This document shows, in pieces, positions 6,671 to 14,548 of a stretch of 64,000 bases of DNA. The translations under genes and the position numbers were made by a program. Where the stretch lies: contig NC_008700.1 in the NCBI RefSeq assembly GCF_000015245.1, positions 3,484,501 to 3,548,500 of the forward strand, written 5' to 3'. The notes beneath the pieces are model-generated. The model was not told the DNA's origin and made no database searches. It worked only from the letters and a program-made list of their open reading frames with translations. Source of the DNA: Shewanella amazonensis SB2B. GTDB lineage: Bacteria > Pseudomonadota > Gammaproteobacteria > Enterobacterales > Shewanellaceae. Position 1 is the stretch's first letter; each line of letters starts with the position of its first letter.

Positions 6671-8827
6671 TTATTCAACGATTTCCATCTCAGCCAGCAG
6701 GTTGTCTGCCTTGTCGAGATACTTCATCACCCACAGCATATAACGGCTGTCGACGTGGATGGAGCGGTTGATGTTGTCGTCGTAGTTCCAGTCGCCGATG
6801 ATGCTCTCGTATACACCATCAAACAGCAGACCAACCAGTTCGGCGCGGCCGTTCAGGGTTGGTGAACCAGAGTTGCCGCCAGTGGTGTCTACGGTAGACA
6901 GGAAGTTAACCGGCACGGAGTCGATGTCTTTCACATAGAAATCGCCGTACTGCTTGGCTTCAATCAGCTCCAGCTGCTTCTTGGGTGCATCGAATGGGTC
7001 AACACCTGTGTCTTTCTGGGTGATACCTTCAAGACGGGTGAATGGCACGGCATAGAGACCATCTTTTGGTGAGTAGCCCTTCACGTTACCGTAGGTCACA
7101 CGCAGGCTGGAGTTGGCATCGGCGTAAACCGGCTTACCCAGCTCGTTGTTGTAGGCAATGATGGCTTCCATGTAAGCAGGACGCACCTTCATCAGCTCAC
7201 CGGCCAGTTCCTTCTGAGCCTTTTCACGGGCCATGGAGATGTCATAGGTGGCAACAGCCAACTGAATGAATGGATCTTTGCTGGCTTTGAAGTCAGCAAC
7301 AGACTTGTCCATCCAGGCCATACGCACATCTTTGTTACCGATTTCGGTTTTGTCGTACATCTTGTCGAGCTGCTTCTTAAGCTTCTTCTCGTCAAACTTT
7401 TTGCCAATACCGAAGAAGGCATCGAGATCGGCGCGGCGCTTGTCGGCAGGCAGGGCGGCGTAATGTTTGAGCATTTCAAACAGTACTACCTTGTCTACAC
7501 TGGCGTCGTAACGACGGTCGATACGCTCAAGACCAGCGGTAAAACGGGTCATATCGCGGTCCTGGAAGCCAGGCTCGCGCTCCATGTCTGGCAGCTGCTT
7601 TTCATGGGCCAGGCGATACAGACGCGCGGCAGTGCTCATTGGCGTGGAGTAACTCATGTAGCCGAGGATCAGATCCAATTCCTGGGTCTTGTTGCCTTCG
7701 GCAACCAAGCGCTCAAGATCGGCCAGGGTCTGACCGTACTTGGCCTGACGCTGGGCATCGGCCTTAATCCAGTTGGCCAGTTCAGCTTCGCGGGCCTTAC
7801 GGTCTTCCAACATGGTGGATTTGCCGTAAAACTCGATCATGGAGGCGAAGTTTTTGGCGTAGTTGGCGAGGCTCGCCAGGGTGCTTTCGTACTTGATACG
7901 GGCATCGCTGCCTTCTGGCGCGCTGGTTTTGATAATATCAATGATCTGCTCACGCAGCTCGCGGCTGGCGGGGTAGTTCCAGGTGAACTGGTTTTCTACT
8001 TCAGAGGCGGTGCGGTAGCGGTTGGTGCGGCCGGGATAACCGGTAACCATCACAAAATCGCCATCCTTCAGACCCTTGGCAGAGACTTTCAGGAAGCTTT
8101 TTGGCTCGTAAGGCACGTTGTCCTTAGAGAAGTCGGCTGGCTTGCCATCTTTGCCCACATAAGCGCGGTAGAAAGAGTAGTCGCCGGTATGACGTGGCCA
8201 CATCCAGTTGTCGATGTCACCGCCGTATTTACCCACGCTGCCCGCTGGGTTATGCACCAGACGCACGTCGCGGATTTCCATCTGCTTGATGAGATAATAC
8301 TCCAGGCCGCCGTGGAAGCTGTATACGTTACAGCGGTAGCCATCTTCTTTTTCACACTCGGCAACCAGCGCTTTTTCTTTGGCTTCTACGCCCTTGTAAA
8401 AGTCATCGCCCTTGAGGGACTCAAGACCTTCGTTGATTTGCGCAGTCACATTGGTCACAGACTCGGTCACGTATACGCGTGAACCCGGAGCGGCTGGCAG
8501 CTCTTCATCGAAGCTCTTGGCCAGGAAGCCATCCGCCAGCAGATTCTTTTCGGCGGTGGAGTTGTACTGGATAGAGCCATAGGCACAGTGATGGTTGGTG
8601 ACCACCAAGCCCTTGGGAGAAACGAATGATGCGGTACAGCCGCCCAGGCTGATAACGGCATTCATCGGGAATTCGGTCAGTTTGGAGATAGACTCAGGGT
8701 CGATTTCCAGTCCCTTGGCTTTCAACGTCTTGGCCAGTGCAGGAAGCTGATGTGGCTGCCACATACCTTCATCTGCCTGGGCACCGAAGGCGGCCGCGAT
8801 GGCGGCAGTCAGTAACCATTTTTTCAT
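6671..8827 (-). CDS. S46 family dipeptidyl-peptidase (DPP7/DPP11 type)
   Basis: A 718-residue periplasmic serine peptidase that removes dipeptides from peptide N-termini. I start at 8827 because the product then opens with a clean signal peptide (cleavage near residue 18, after AQA). The catalytic His lies in TNHHCAYG (about residue 80) and the catalytic Ser in GGNSGSP (about 653), as in S46 enzymes, which combine a chymotrypsin-like double barrel with an unusual helical domain. A single residue near the C-terminus sets acidic (DPP11) or hydrophobic (DPP7) preference; I cannot assign it with confidence by eye. Such enzymes support growth on oligopeptides. Confidence 0.92.
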   Translation of the reverse strand: MKKWLLTAAIAAAFGAQADEGMWQPHQLPALAKTLKAKGLEIDPESISKLTEFPMNAVISLGGCTASFVSPKGLVVTNHHCAYGSIQYNSTAEKNLLADGFLAKSFDEELPAAPGSRVYVTESVTNVTAQINEGLESLKGDDFYKGVEAKEKALVAECEKEDGYRCNVYSFHGGLEYYLIKQMEIRDVRLVHNPAGSVGKYGGDIDNWMWPRHTGDYSFYRAYVGKDGKPADFSKDNVPYEPKSFLKVSAKGLKDGDFVMVTGYPGRTNRYRTASEVENQFTWNYPASRELREQIIDIIKTSAPEGSDARIKYESTLASLANYAKNFASMIEFYGKSTMLEDRKAREAELANWIKADAQRQAKYGQTLADLERLVAEGNKTQELDLILGYMSYSTPMSTAARLYRLAHEKQLPDMEREPGFQDRDMTRFTAGLERIDRRYDASVDKVVLFEMLKHYAALPADKRRADLDAFFGIGKKFDEKKLKKQLDKMYDKTEIGNKDVRMAWMDKSVADFKASKDPFIQLAVATYDISMAREKAQKELAGELMKVRPAYMEAIIAYNNELGKPVYADANSSLRVTYGNVKGYSPKDGLYAVPFTRLEGITQKDTGVDPFDAPKKQLELIEAKQYGDFYVKDIDSVPVNFLSTVDTTGGNSGSPTLNGRAELVGLLFDGVYESIIGDWNYDDNINRSIHVDSRYMLWVMKYLDKADNLLAEMEIVE

Positions 8828-8943
8828 TGTGTTATTCCATTGTTTATTGTGATGATGTCGAGCGCATTGCCGTGCCCAATTACCCATTTAATCGAGTCAT
8901 TGATGTTTGATTTAACACATCAAACAACCCAAACGGCGGGTAC

Positions 8944-8972
8944 AAAAAAGCCGGGCGCGAAGACCCGACTTT
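8944..8972 (-). terminator. Terminator of the aromatic amino acid permease gene
   Basis: On the reverse strand a 9-bp stem (AAAGTCGGG/CCCGGCTTT, one G-T pair) with an 8-nt loop runs into a T-tract, 55 bp past the permease stop. Confidence 0.7.
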
Positions 8973-9027
8973 ACCACAGGGTTACAAGCTGTCACAGCCT
9001 TGGCAAACTTCCGTTACAAAAGGCTTT

Positions 9028-10215
9028 TTACAGTGCCACCCACAGCTGGGCGGCAATAATCGCCACCCCTGCGACACCAATCAGCGACAAGGCCAGCTTG
9101 CCGCCGCTGACCTGATAACCGTCCCGGTACTGTGCACGCTGATTCAGTGCCATGGCAATCGGCAGGAAAATGATCATAAACACCAGCGGAATGGCGGCAA
9201 AACCCAGCACGGCCACAAAGCCTTCGGGCACAAAGAGCGCACACAGCAGTGGTGGTAAAAAGGTGATAATCCAGGTCTGCAAACGGCCACCGATACCGCC
9301 TTTTGAGCGGGTCATTTCGGCCAGAAAATCAAACAGGCTCATGGTTACTCCAAGGAAGGAGGTCACCAGCGCCAGATCGGCAAACACCGCAATGCTCTGA
9401 CCCACTACGGGGTGTGCCGCCAGCTCCTGAAGGGCGCTGATAAGCTTGGGCAGGGCGCCGTTGAAGGTGGCAATTTCATCTCCACCCACGGTTCCCAGGG
9501 TCACCAGCAGCCACAGGATGTAACACACCAGTGGGATGGTCGAGCCAATCAGCAGCACCTTGCGCAGGTTAACCGCATCACCGTCGAGGTAGCGCACCAA
9601 TGTGGCAATACACACATGGAAACCAAAAGACGTAAATACGACGGGAATAGCAGCCATCCAGGCATTGGCCGACACTTTTTCGAAGGCATCGGCGGCAATC
9701 ACAGAGGGGCGGATTTCAGGCAACAGGAAGCCCACCACCAGCACCAGGAGCACCACCATCAAGCTGAACAGCAAGCGGGAGAGCTTATCCACCCAGCTCA
9801 CACCCAATGCGGCCACGCTGCCAAGCACCAGCGTAAAAAGCAGTACCGCCAGCTGACCATCGAGATTGATGGAAAATACCGACTCCATGCGGTGTACCAG
9901 CAAGGAGGAGCCGCCGGTCAGATAGGCAGCCGTCAGGGCATACAGTAAACTCAGGAAAGAGGCGCCCTGGATAAGCTGCCCCTTTTTGCCCAGTGTCTTG
10001 CCGGTGATGGCGTGCACATTGTCACCCACGCCACTGCGCAGGTTAATTTCGAGCATAAGGAGGGAGGTATATGCCGAAATGGCCCACACGACCAGCAGCA
10101 ATAACAGCGCGGGGATCACCCCAAGGGCGGCGGTCGCCAGCGGCAACGCCAACATGCCGGCCCCAATGGCGGTACCCGCCACAATGGCGATAGAGCCAAG
10201 TGTTTTCAAATTCAC
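9028..10215 (-). CDS. Aromatic amino acid permease, HAAAP family (TyrP/Mtr-like)
   Basis: A 395-residue inner-membrane protein with 11 predicted helices. The opening segment GSIAIVAGTAIGAGMLALPL is the hallmark of hydroxy/aromatic amino acid permeases, which import tyrosine, tryptophan or phenylalanine with protons. The segment VVFTSFGFHVCIATLVRYL is also characteristic. TyrP and Mtr cannot be separated by eye, although overall resemblance is nearer TyrP. I looked for a TyrR box in the upstream gap and did not find a convincing one. Confidence 0.88.
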   Translation of the reverse strand: MNLKTLGSIAIVAGTAIGAGMLALPLATAALGVIPALLLLLVVWAISAYTSLLMLEINLRSGVGDNVHAITGKTLGKKGQLIQGASFLSLLYALTAAYLTGGSSLLVHRMESVFSINLDGQLAVLLFTLVLGSVAALGVSWVDKLSRLLFSLMVVLLVLVVGFLLPEIRPSVIAADAFEKVSANAWMAAIPVVFTSFGFHVCIATLVRYLDGDAVNLRKVLLIGSTIPLVCYILWLLVTLGTVGGDEIATFNGALPKLISALQELAAHPVVGQSIAVFADLALVTSFLGVTMSLFDFLAEMTRSKGGIGGRLQTWIITFLPPLLCALFVPEGFVAVLGFAAIPLVFMIIFLPIAMALNQRAQYRDGYQVSGGKLALSLIGVAGVAIIAAQLWVAL

Positions 10216-10469
10216 GGAACTGTCCTGTTCAAGTCTGATAAATCATTTGTAGTTATAGGTATGAGCCAATTTTTAGAACTGCCGAAAGGCCATCGCCTTG
10301 AGAGGACGCACCCGCATTTGGGGTTAACAGGCTTTCATAAAAAAACGACTGCAGCCGACATTAACAGAGCCACACAGGCTCGGCAAGGGCACCGCCTCTC
10401 AGTGTGCAGCATGGCAGCAAAAGCACGCGAAACTGCTACCGGGCAGTAACAAATGTGTCTTGCGGCCCC

Positions 10470-10497
10470 TTGCCCGGATGCACTGTGCTGTTATAAT
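10470..10497 (+). promoter_or_regulatory. Promoter of the Mn2+ riboswitch-mneA transcript
   Basis: TTGCCC (10470-10475) and a perfect TATAAT (10492-10497) with a 16-bp spacer. Transcription would begin a few bases before the riboswitch core. Confidence 0.7.
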
Positions 10498-10504
10498 GCC
10501 CGCC

Positions 10505-10692
10505 TCACTTTCGGGGGAGTAGCCAACCTGAGTCCGGCTCAGGGGTAAGCATCAACACACTTGGCCACATGCCATGGTGCTTACAGCAAACATGAGTTTG
10601 CCCGGCAAGACCTGAGCGCGATAAGCCACAACTATGACTACGGGGTGGCGGGTTTATCGTGCTTGTTGGTCAGCCACCCCAGGAACGCAATC
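10505..10692 (+). ncRNA. yybP-ykoY family Mn2+ riboswitch
   Basis: The leader carries the two signature segments of this class, GGGGAGTAGCC (10514-10524) and GGCAAGACC (10604-10612), which form the Mn2+-binding loops. Between them are a hairpin CTGAG/CTCAG, the ATCAACACAC element typical of gammaproteobacterial members, and a stem GTAAGCA/TGCTTAC. A further hairpin (GGGGTGGC 10642-10649 with GCCACCCC 10673-10680) abuts the ribosome site AGGA at 10681, so translation is probably gated by Mn2+. The downstream Mn exporter gene is the classic target. Confidence 0.88.
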
Positions 10693-11253
10693 ATGTTAGA
10701 AGCCTTTACCGCCTCCACCTTAACCGTGGCCATCGCCGAAATAGGCGACAAGACCCAATTGCTGGCACTGCTGCTTGCCGCCAGATTCAAGAACAAAACT
10801 GCCATCATCCTCGGTATTTTTATTGCAACCGTTGCCAACCATTTTGCCGCCGCCTGGCTTGGCCAATGGGCGACGGACTTTGTCAGCGCAGATACCGCGC
10901 GATATCTGGTTGCGCTGAGCTTTTTTGCCATTGCCCTGTGGGTATTGGTGCCGGATAAAGTGGAAGCAGAAGAAAGCAGCCTCTATCGCTTTGGCCCCTT
11001 CCTCGCCACCCTGGTGCTGTTTTTTATTGCTGAAATCGGCGACAAAACCCAGGTGGCAACCGTGGTGCTGTCGGCCCGCTACGATGATTTGTGGATGGTA
11101 GTAATGGGCACCACTGTGGGCATGCTGCTCGCCAACGTACCTGTAGTCATTGCCGGGCATTTCAGTGCCGACAAGCTGCCCATGGTCTGGATCCACCGGG
11201 GCACGGCGGTGCTGTTTGCCATCATGGGTATTGCCACCCTGCTGTGGCACTGA
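10693..11253 (+). CDS. mneA: Manganese exporter MneA, GDT1/UPF0016 (TMEM165) family
   Basis: A 186-residue inner-membrane protein with six predicted helices in two homologous halves. Each half contains the family motif EIGDKT (16-21 and 114-119), the metal-coordinating signature of GDT1 transporters. Vibrio MneA of this family exports Mn2+. I start at the ATG at 10693, 8 bp after AGGA; an upstream in-frame start would lie inside the riboswitch. The Mn2+-sensing leader makes Mn2+ efflux the likely role, with Ca2+ as the main alternative in this superfamily. Confidence 0.9.
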   Translation: MLEAFTASTLTVAIAEIGDKTQLLALLLAARFKNKTAIILGIFIATVANHFAAAWLGQWATDFVSADTARYLVALSFFAIALWVLVPDKVEAEESSLYRFGPFLATLVLFFIAEIGDKTQVATVVLSARYDDLWMVVMGTTVGMLLANVPVVIAGHFSADKLPMVWIHRGTAVLFAIMGIATLLWH

Positions 11254-11276
11254 AGTTAACACCCAATTAATTGAAA

Positions 11277-11305
11277 GAAAAAGGGAAGCGATTGCTTCCC
11301 TTTCT
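11277..11305. terminator. Bidirectional terminator between mneA and catalase
   Basis: Perfect 9-bp stem AAGGGAAGC/GCTTCCCTT with loop GATT, A-run to the left and T-rich to the right. Confidence 0.85.
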
Positions 11306-11341
11306 TGTTCTCAAGGTTGAGGCTGCGGCTTGAAGTGCGAC

Positions 11342-12808
11342 TTAAAGCGCGGCGCGAATACGCTGGCCGTAGTCGGCATCGGCCTTGTCGAAGTGCGCCA
11401 ACATCCGCTGCTGCACCTCTTGTGTTACCTGACGCAGGGTCGAGGCGATGGTCTCGGCCAGGCGGTTTTTCTCGCCTTCACTGAACAGGCGATACAGGTT
11501 ACCGGCCTGGGTGTAGTCGTCCTTGCCATAGCGGCTGTAGCGGGCGGCTTCACCTTCAAGACGCAGTGGCGGCTCAATAAAGTGGCTGGCATCAATCAGG
11601 GCGCCGGCAGCCGTGCTTGGGCCATAGTTGGCGCTGGCATCACCGCCGGTCTGTGTCTGGTGACCCGTGCTCTGATGGAAGGGGCACTGGGTACCGGCCA
11701 TGGCGCCGCCGCGCTGGTGATGATTGGCCACAGTGGCATGTGGGCAGTTCACCGGCAGCTGGTTGTAGTTGGCACCGATGCGATAGCGCTGGGCATCGGC
11801 ATAGGCAAACAAACGGGCCTGCAGCATTTTGTCGGGTGATGCGCCTACACCGGGCACCAGGTTGCTGGGAGCCAACGCCGCCTGCTCGACTTCGGCAAAG
11901 TAGTTTTGCGGTATACGGTTAAGCTCAAGTACGCCAATTTCAATCAGCGGGTAGTCCTTGTGCGGCCATACCTTAGTCAAATCGAACGGGTCGATGTGAT
12001 AAGTGTTGGCATCGGCTTCCGGCATGATTTGCACATTCACTGTCCAGCGGGGGAAGTTACCATCCATGATGGCCACCATCAGATCCCGCTGGGAGGAATC
12101 CGGATCTATGCCTTTGAGTTTATCGGCCTGCTCGTTGGTTAAGTTCACTACGCCCTGCTGAGACTTGAAGTGGAACTTGACCCAGAAACGCTCGCCTTTG
12201 GCATTCCACAGGCTGAAGGTGTGGGAACCATAGCCGTGCATCTGACGGTAGTTTGCCGGAATACCGCGGTCAGACATCAGCACAGTCACCTGATGCAGCG
12301 CCTCGGGGTTCAGTGACCAGAAGTCCCACATGGCCTGAGGGTCTTTCAGGTTGGTCTGGGGGTTACGCTTCTGGGTGTGGATGAAGTCCGGGAACTTGAT
12401 GCCATCACGCAAAAAGAAAGTTGGGGTGTTGTTGCCCACCACATCGTGGTTACCACGCTTGGTGTAAAAGCGAACGGCAAAGCCACGGGGGTCGCGCTCG
12501 GCATCGGCTGAGCCCATTTCGCCGCCCACGGTGGAGAAACGCACGAAGGTTTCGGTGACCTTGCCTTCGCCGATAAAGTGGTCGGCAATGGTGTACTCAG
12601 ATAAGTCGCGGGTCAGGGTGAAGGTGCCGTAAGCGCCGGTGCCCTTGGCGTGTACTACGCGCTCAGGGATACGCTCTCGGTTAAAGTGGGCCAGCTTTTC
12701 AATCAGTTGCCAGTCTTGCAACAGTACTGGGCCGCGGCTTCCGGCGGTCAGGGAATTCTGGTCATCGGCGATGGGGGCGCCGTTTTGGCTGGTGATGTAA
12801 TGACTCAT
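11342..12808 (-). CDS. katB: Monofunctional haem catalase, small-subunit type
   Basis: This 488-residue enzyme converts H2O2 to water and oxygen. Catalytic His53 lies in VVHAKGTGAYG, distal Asn126 in GNNTPTFF, and the proximal haem ligand Tyr335 in RLFAYADAQRYR. The length fits small-subunit (clade 3) catalases. A Cys/His-rich stretch near residues 358-390 (NCPHATVANHHQ and onward) is normal for this clade. The gene symbol follows the Shewanella katB naming from memory. A 22-codon reading frame with its own ribosome site precedes it, so the two may be co-transcribed. Confidence 0.93.
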   Translation of the reverse strand: MSHYITSQNGAPIADDQNSLTAGSRGPVLLQDWQLIEKLAHFNRERIPERVVHAKGTGAYGTFTLTRDLSEYTIADHFIGEGKVTETFVRFSTVGGEMGSADAERDPRGFAVRFYTKRGNHDVVGNNTPTFFLRDGIKFPDFIHTQKRNPQTNLKDPQAMWDFWSLNPEALHQVTVLMSDRGIPANYRQMHGYGSHTFSLWNAKGERFWVKFHFKSQQGVVNLTNEQADKLKGIDPDSSQRDLMVAIMDGNFPRWTVNVQIMPEADANTYHIDPFDLTKVWPHKDYPLIEIGVLELNRIPQNYFAEVEQAALAPSNLVPGVGASPDKMLQARLFAYADAQRYRIGANYNQLPVNCPHATVANHHQRGGAMAGTQCPFHQSTGHQTQTGGDASANYGPSTAAGALIDASHFIEPPLRLEGEAARYSRYGKDDYTQAGNLYRLFSEGEKNRLAETIASTLRQVTQEVQQRMLAHFDKADADYGQRIRAAL

Positions 12809-12820
12809 CTGTGTTTCCTC

Positions 12821-12889
12821 TTATTTATCCGTTGATTTGGTTGCGGGCCCGGCACACCAGGCCTCTATCAGGTCAAAAATGGTGGCCAT
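12821..12889 (-). CDS. Possible 22-residue leader peptide upstream of catalase
   Basis: ATG at 12889 with AAGGAG 6 bp upstream opens MATIFDLIEAWCAGPATKST plus two residues and a stop, ending 12 bp before the catalase ATG, which has its own GAGGAA site. The excellent ribosome site and tight spacing argue for translation. The peptide matches no family I know. Chance is possible for so short a frame. Confidence 0.4.
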   Translation of the reverse strand: MATIFDLIEAWCAGPATKSTDK

Positions 12890-13015
12890 GTTGGCTCCTT
12901 AAACTTAACGACCCAGTCGATGAGCAAAGACTACGGCAATCGAATAAATAGATAAAACGATTAAATCAGATAATTCCAATCTGACATTCCGATGAAATGA
13001 TTCCCGCACCAGTAA

Positions 13016-13630
13016 AAATCCACCTGCATAGCAGGTGGCTTTGACACGGCCCCCTAAAAGGGGGCTTAAAAACTAACCTTCTAGCCCCAATGCTATCTGC
13101 CGTTTCTCTTCTTCTTTGGCTGTCTTTTCTTGGTGCCGTACATATCTGCGGATTATCTCTTCATTCGCTCCTACCGAGTCAACAAAATAGCCTCTTTGCC
13201 AAAAGTGATTCCCCCAGAGCTTTTGCTTTCTCAAATACGGAAATTTCGCAAACATTCTGATTGCCGTTCTTCCTTTTACAAAACCCATTAAGTCCGACAC
13301 GCTTAGACTCGGTGGAGTTCTGACTACTAGATGAACATGATCTTCCTGCACATTCAGTTCTACGACTCTGCATTTCTTCATGTTGCAGTAAACATAGATA
13401 CTTCGATAAAGCTCTTTGCCAAGATTACCTTTTAGGATTTTGTACCTGTACTTCGGTGTCCAAACGAGGTGATACTGACAGCGATAGAACACGTGAGACG
13501 CGGATTCATATCTGCTCATGCTACTTACTCCTTGATTTGCTGGTAACAAACCGAGGGAGTATTTAGCATGGGCATTCTACGGGCAAAGCCCCACTAGAAC
13601 GATCACCACCTCCATAGGAGGTGGTTTTAG
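13016..13630 (-). mobile_element. IS200/IS605-family insertion sequence, single transposase gene
   Basis: A Y1 transposase gene is flanked by two similar imperfect-palindrome hairpins in the same orientation: CCACCTGC-ATA-GCAGGTGG at 13020-13038 and ACCACCTCC-ATA-GGAGGTGGT at 13605-13625. Their stems differ by a compensated base pair. An extra GCCCCC/GGGGGC hairpin (13049-13065), expected to block read-through, lies at the gene's 3' side. No terminal inverted repeats or target duplication are expected for this family. Exact ends are estimates, since cleavage sites cannot be fixed without an empty site. Confidence 0.78.
13073..13519 (-). CDS. tnpA: IS200-like Y1 transposase TnpA
   Basis: A 148-residue single-strand DNA transposase. 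The HUH metal motif is present as HVHLV, and the catalytic Tyr is likely in RRYVRHQEK near the C-terminus. The opening MSRYESASHVFYRCQYHLVW is typical of the IS200 group. I start at 13519, since the ten residues ahead of it have no family counterpart. The frame is intact, so the element could be active. No accessory tnpB is present. Confidence 0.88.
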   Translation of the reverse strand: MSRYESASHVFYRCQYHLVWTPKYRYKILKGNLGKELYRSIYVYCNMKKCRVVELNVQEDHVHLVVRTPPSLSVSDLMGFVKGRTAIRMFAKFPYLRKQKLWGNHFWQRGYFVDSVGANEEIIRRYVRHQEKTAKEEEKRQIALGLEG

Positions 13631-13640
13631 AGTGACAATA

Positions 13641-13666
13641 AAAAACGCGGCCGGGGCCGCGTTTTA
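13641..13666. terminator. Terminator after the small YgjV-like gene
   Basis: An 11-bp perfect stem AAAACGCGGCC/GGCCGCGTTTT with a 2-nt apex can act in both directions. It serves the leftward gene ending at 13682 and lies just outside the insertion sequence. Confidence 0.75.
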
Positions 13667-13681
13667 ATCATGATGTCAGGA

Positions 13682-13921
13682 TCAGCTGTTGGGTTCTGGC
13701 TCCCGATAGAGCTTCACCAGGTAGTAAGCATCAATCAGCACAATGAAAAAGTTGACCAAGGCTACCGGGTAAGCATCGATGGCCAGGCCATAGGCCACGA
13801 ACAGTGCCGCCCCCACCAGATTCCACCAACGCAGTTTTTTGATGTTGGCCATCATCAATGAAATAGCCACCACCACCGAGGCGAGATAACCCACCCATTC
13901 CCAAATCGTTGCCATCTCCAT
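13682..13921 (-). CDS. Small YgjV-like inner-membrane protein
   Basis: A 79-residue protein with three hydrophobic segments (about 8-25, 31-50 and 52-70). The pattern W-x-x-x-G-x-x-A-S-x-x-V and the pair WWNLVGAALFVAYGLAI resemble the YgjV family of bacterial inner-membrane proteins, or a half-size PnuC-like fold. Function is unknown. AGGAG lies 7 bp before the ATG at 13921. Confidence 0.65.
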   Translation of the reverse strand: MEMATIWEWVGYLASVVVAISLMMANIKKLRWWNLVGAALFVAYGLAIDAYPVALVNFFIVLIDAYYLVKLYREPEPNS

Positions 13922-13962
13922 CGCAACTCCTCTGCAACTGTTTATGATGCCTATATTTTAGT

Positions 13963-14400
13963 TCAGCGTTCTACAACCGCCGCTGTCATCCGTGAAATAC
14001 AGGTCAATTCCCCCGCACCGTTGTGCACCAGAATTTCCCACACTGAGCTGCGCTTACCCAAATGCACTGGCCTGGCGGTGGCAGTCAGAATGCCGTTGCG
14101 GGCAGCGCGCAGGTGATTGGCATTAATCTCCTGGCCCACGCAATAATACTTCTCGAAATCCACCACAAAATTGGCGGCGTAGCTGGCCACGGTTTCCGCC
14201 AACACCACATTGGCACCGCCATGCACTATGCCAAGGGGATTATGTACCGCCGGTGTAGCTGGCATGGTCGCCTTCATATAATCGTCGCCGATTTCGCTGA
14301 TTTGGATCCCGAGGGTCTTCATCAGTGTGCCACGGCCATGCATGCCCTCATCCATTTTGGCGCAATCGTCCAGGGTGACGGGGCGAAACCAGATACTCAT
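13963..14400 (-). CDS. Hotdog-fold thioesterase (YdiI/MenI-like)
   Basis: A 145-residue acyl-CoA thioesterase of the PaaI/YbdB group. The active-site region HNPLGIVHGGANVVLAETVA has the expected conserved Gly-rich turn and catalytic Glu, and GQEINANHLRAARNG matches E. coli MenI (YdiI), which hydrolyses DHNA-CoA in menaquinone synthesis. A MenI role is plausible because Shewanella makes menaquinone, but the family is promiscuous. It probably stands alone, 41 bp upstream of the small membrane gene. Confidence 0.85.
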   Translation of the reverse strand: MSIWFRPVTLDDCAKMDEGMHGRGTLMKTLGIQISEIGDDYMKATMPATPAVHNPLGIVHGGANVVLAETVASYAANFVVDFEKYYCVGQEINANHLRAARNGILTATARPVHLGKRSSVWEILVHNGAGELTCISRMTAAVVER

Positions 14401-14507
14401 TCACTTCTCCCATTATCTGTGATTGCGCCAGTGTACTTGCCGCAGCCATGGAGGTAAACCAATGCCCTGCGGCCTTAGTCGAAACAAAACCACTTGAAAG
14501 CACAATA

Positions 14508-14533
14508 AAAAAGGGGATGCATGCATCCCCTTT
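14508..14533. terminator. Terminator of exeM
   Basis: The 18-bp perfect palindrome GGGGATGCATGCATCCCC (14513-14530), flanked by an A-run on the left, forms a hairpin followed by T's on the reverse strand. Confidence 0.75.
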
Positions 14534-14548
14534 GGCTATTCATTTAAA

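Noticed and set aside
7463..8482. 339-codon open frame opposite the S46 peptidase
   Set aside because: Antisense shadow within a well-supported gene, with no ribosome site or recognisable motif.
10216..10260. TyrR box in front of the aromatic permease
   Set aside because: No TGTAAA-N6-TTTACA-like match could be found in the upstream sequence.
10261..10449. 62-codon frame upstream of the Mn2+ riboswitch
   Set aside because: No ribosome site, no family likeness and composition unlike a protein; it lies in the intergenic region ahead of the mneA promoter.
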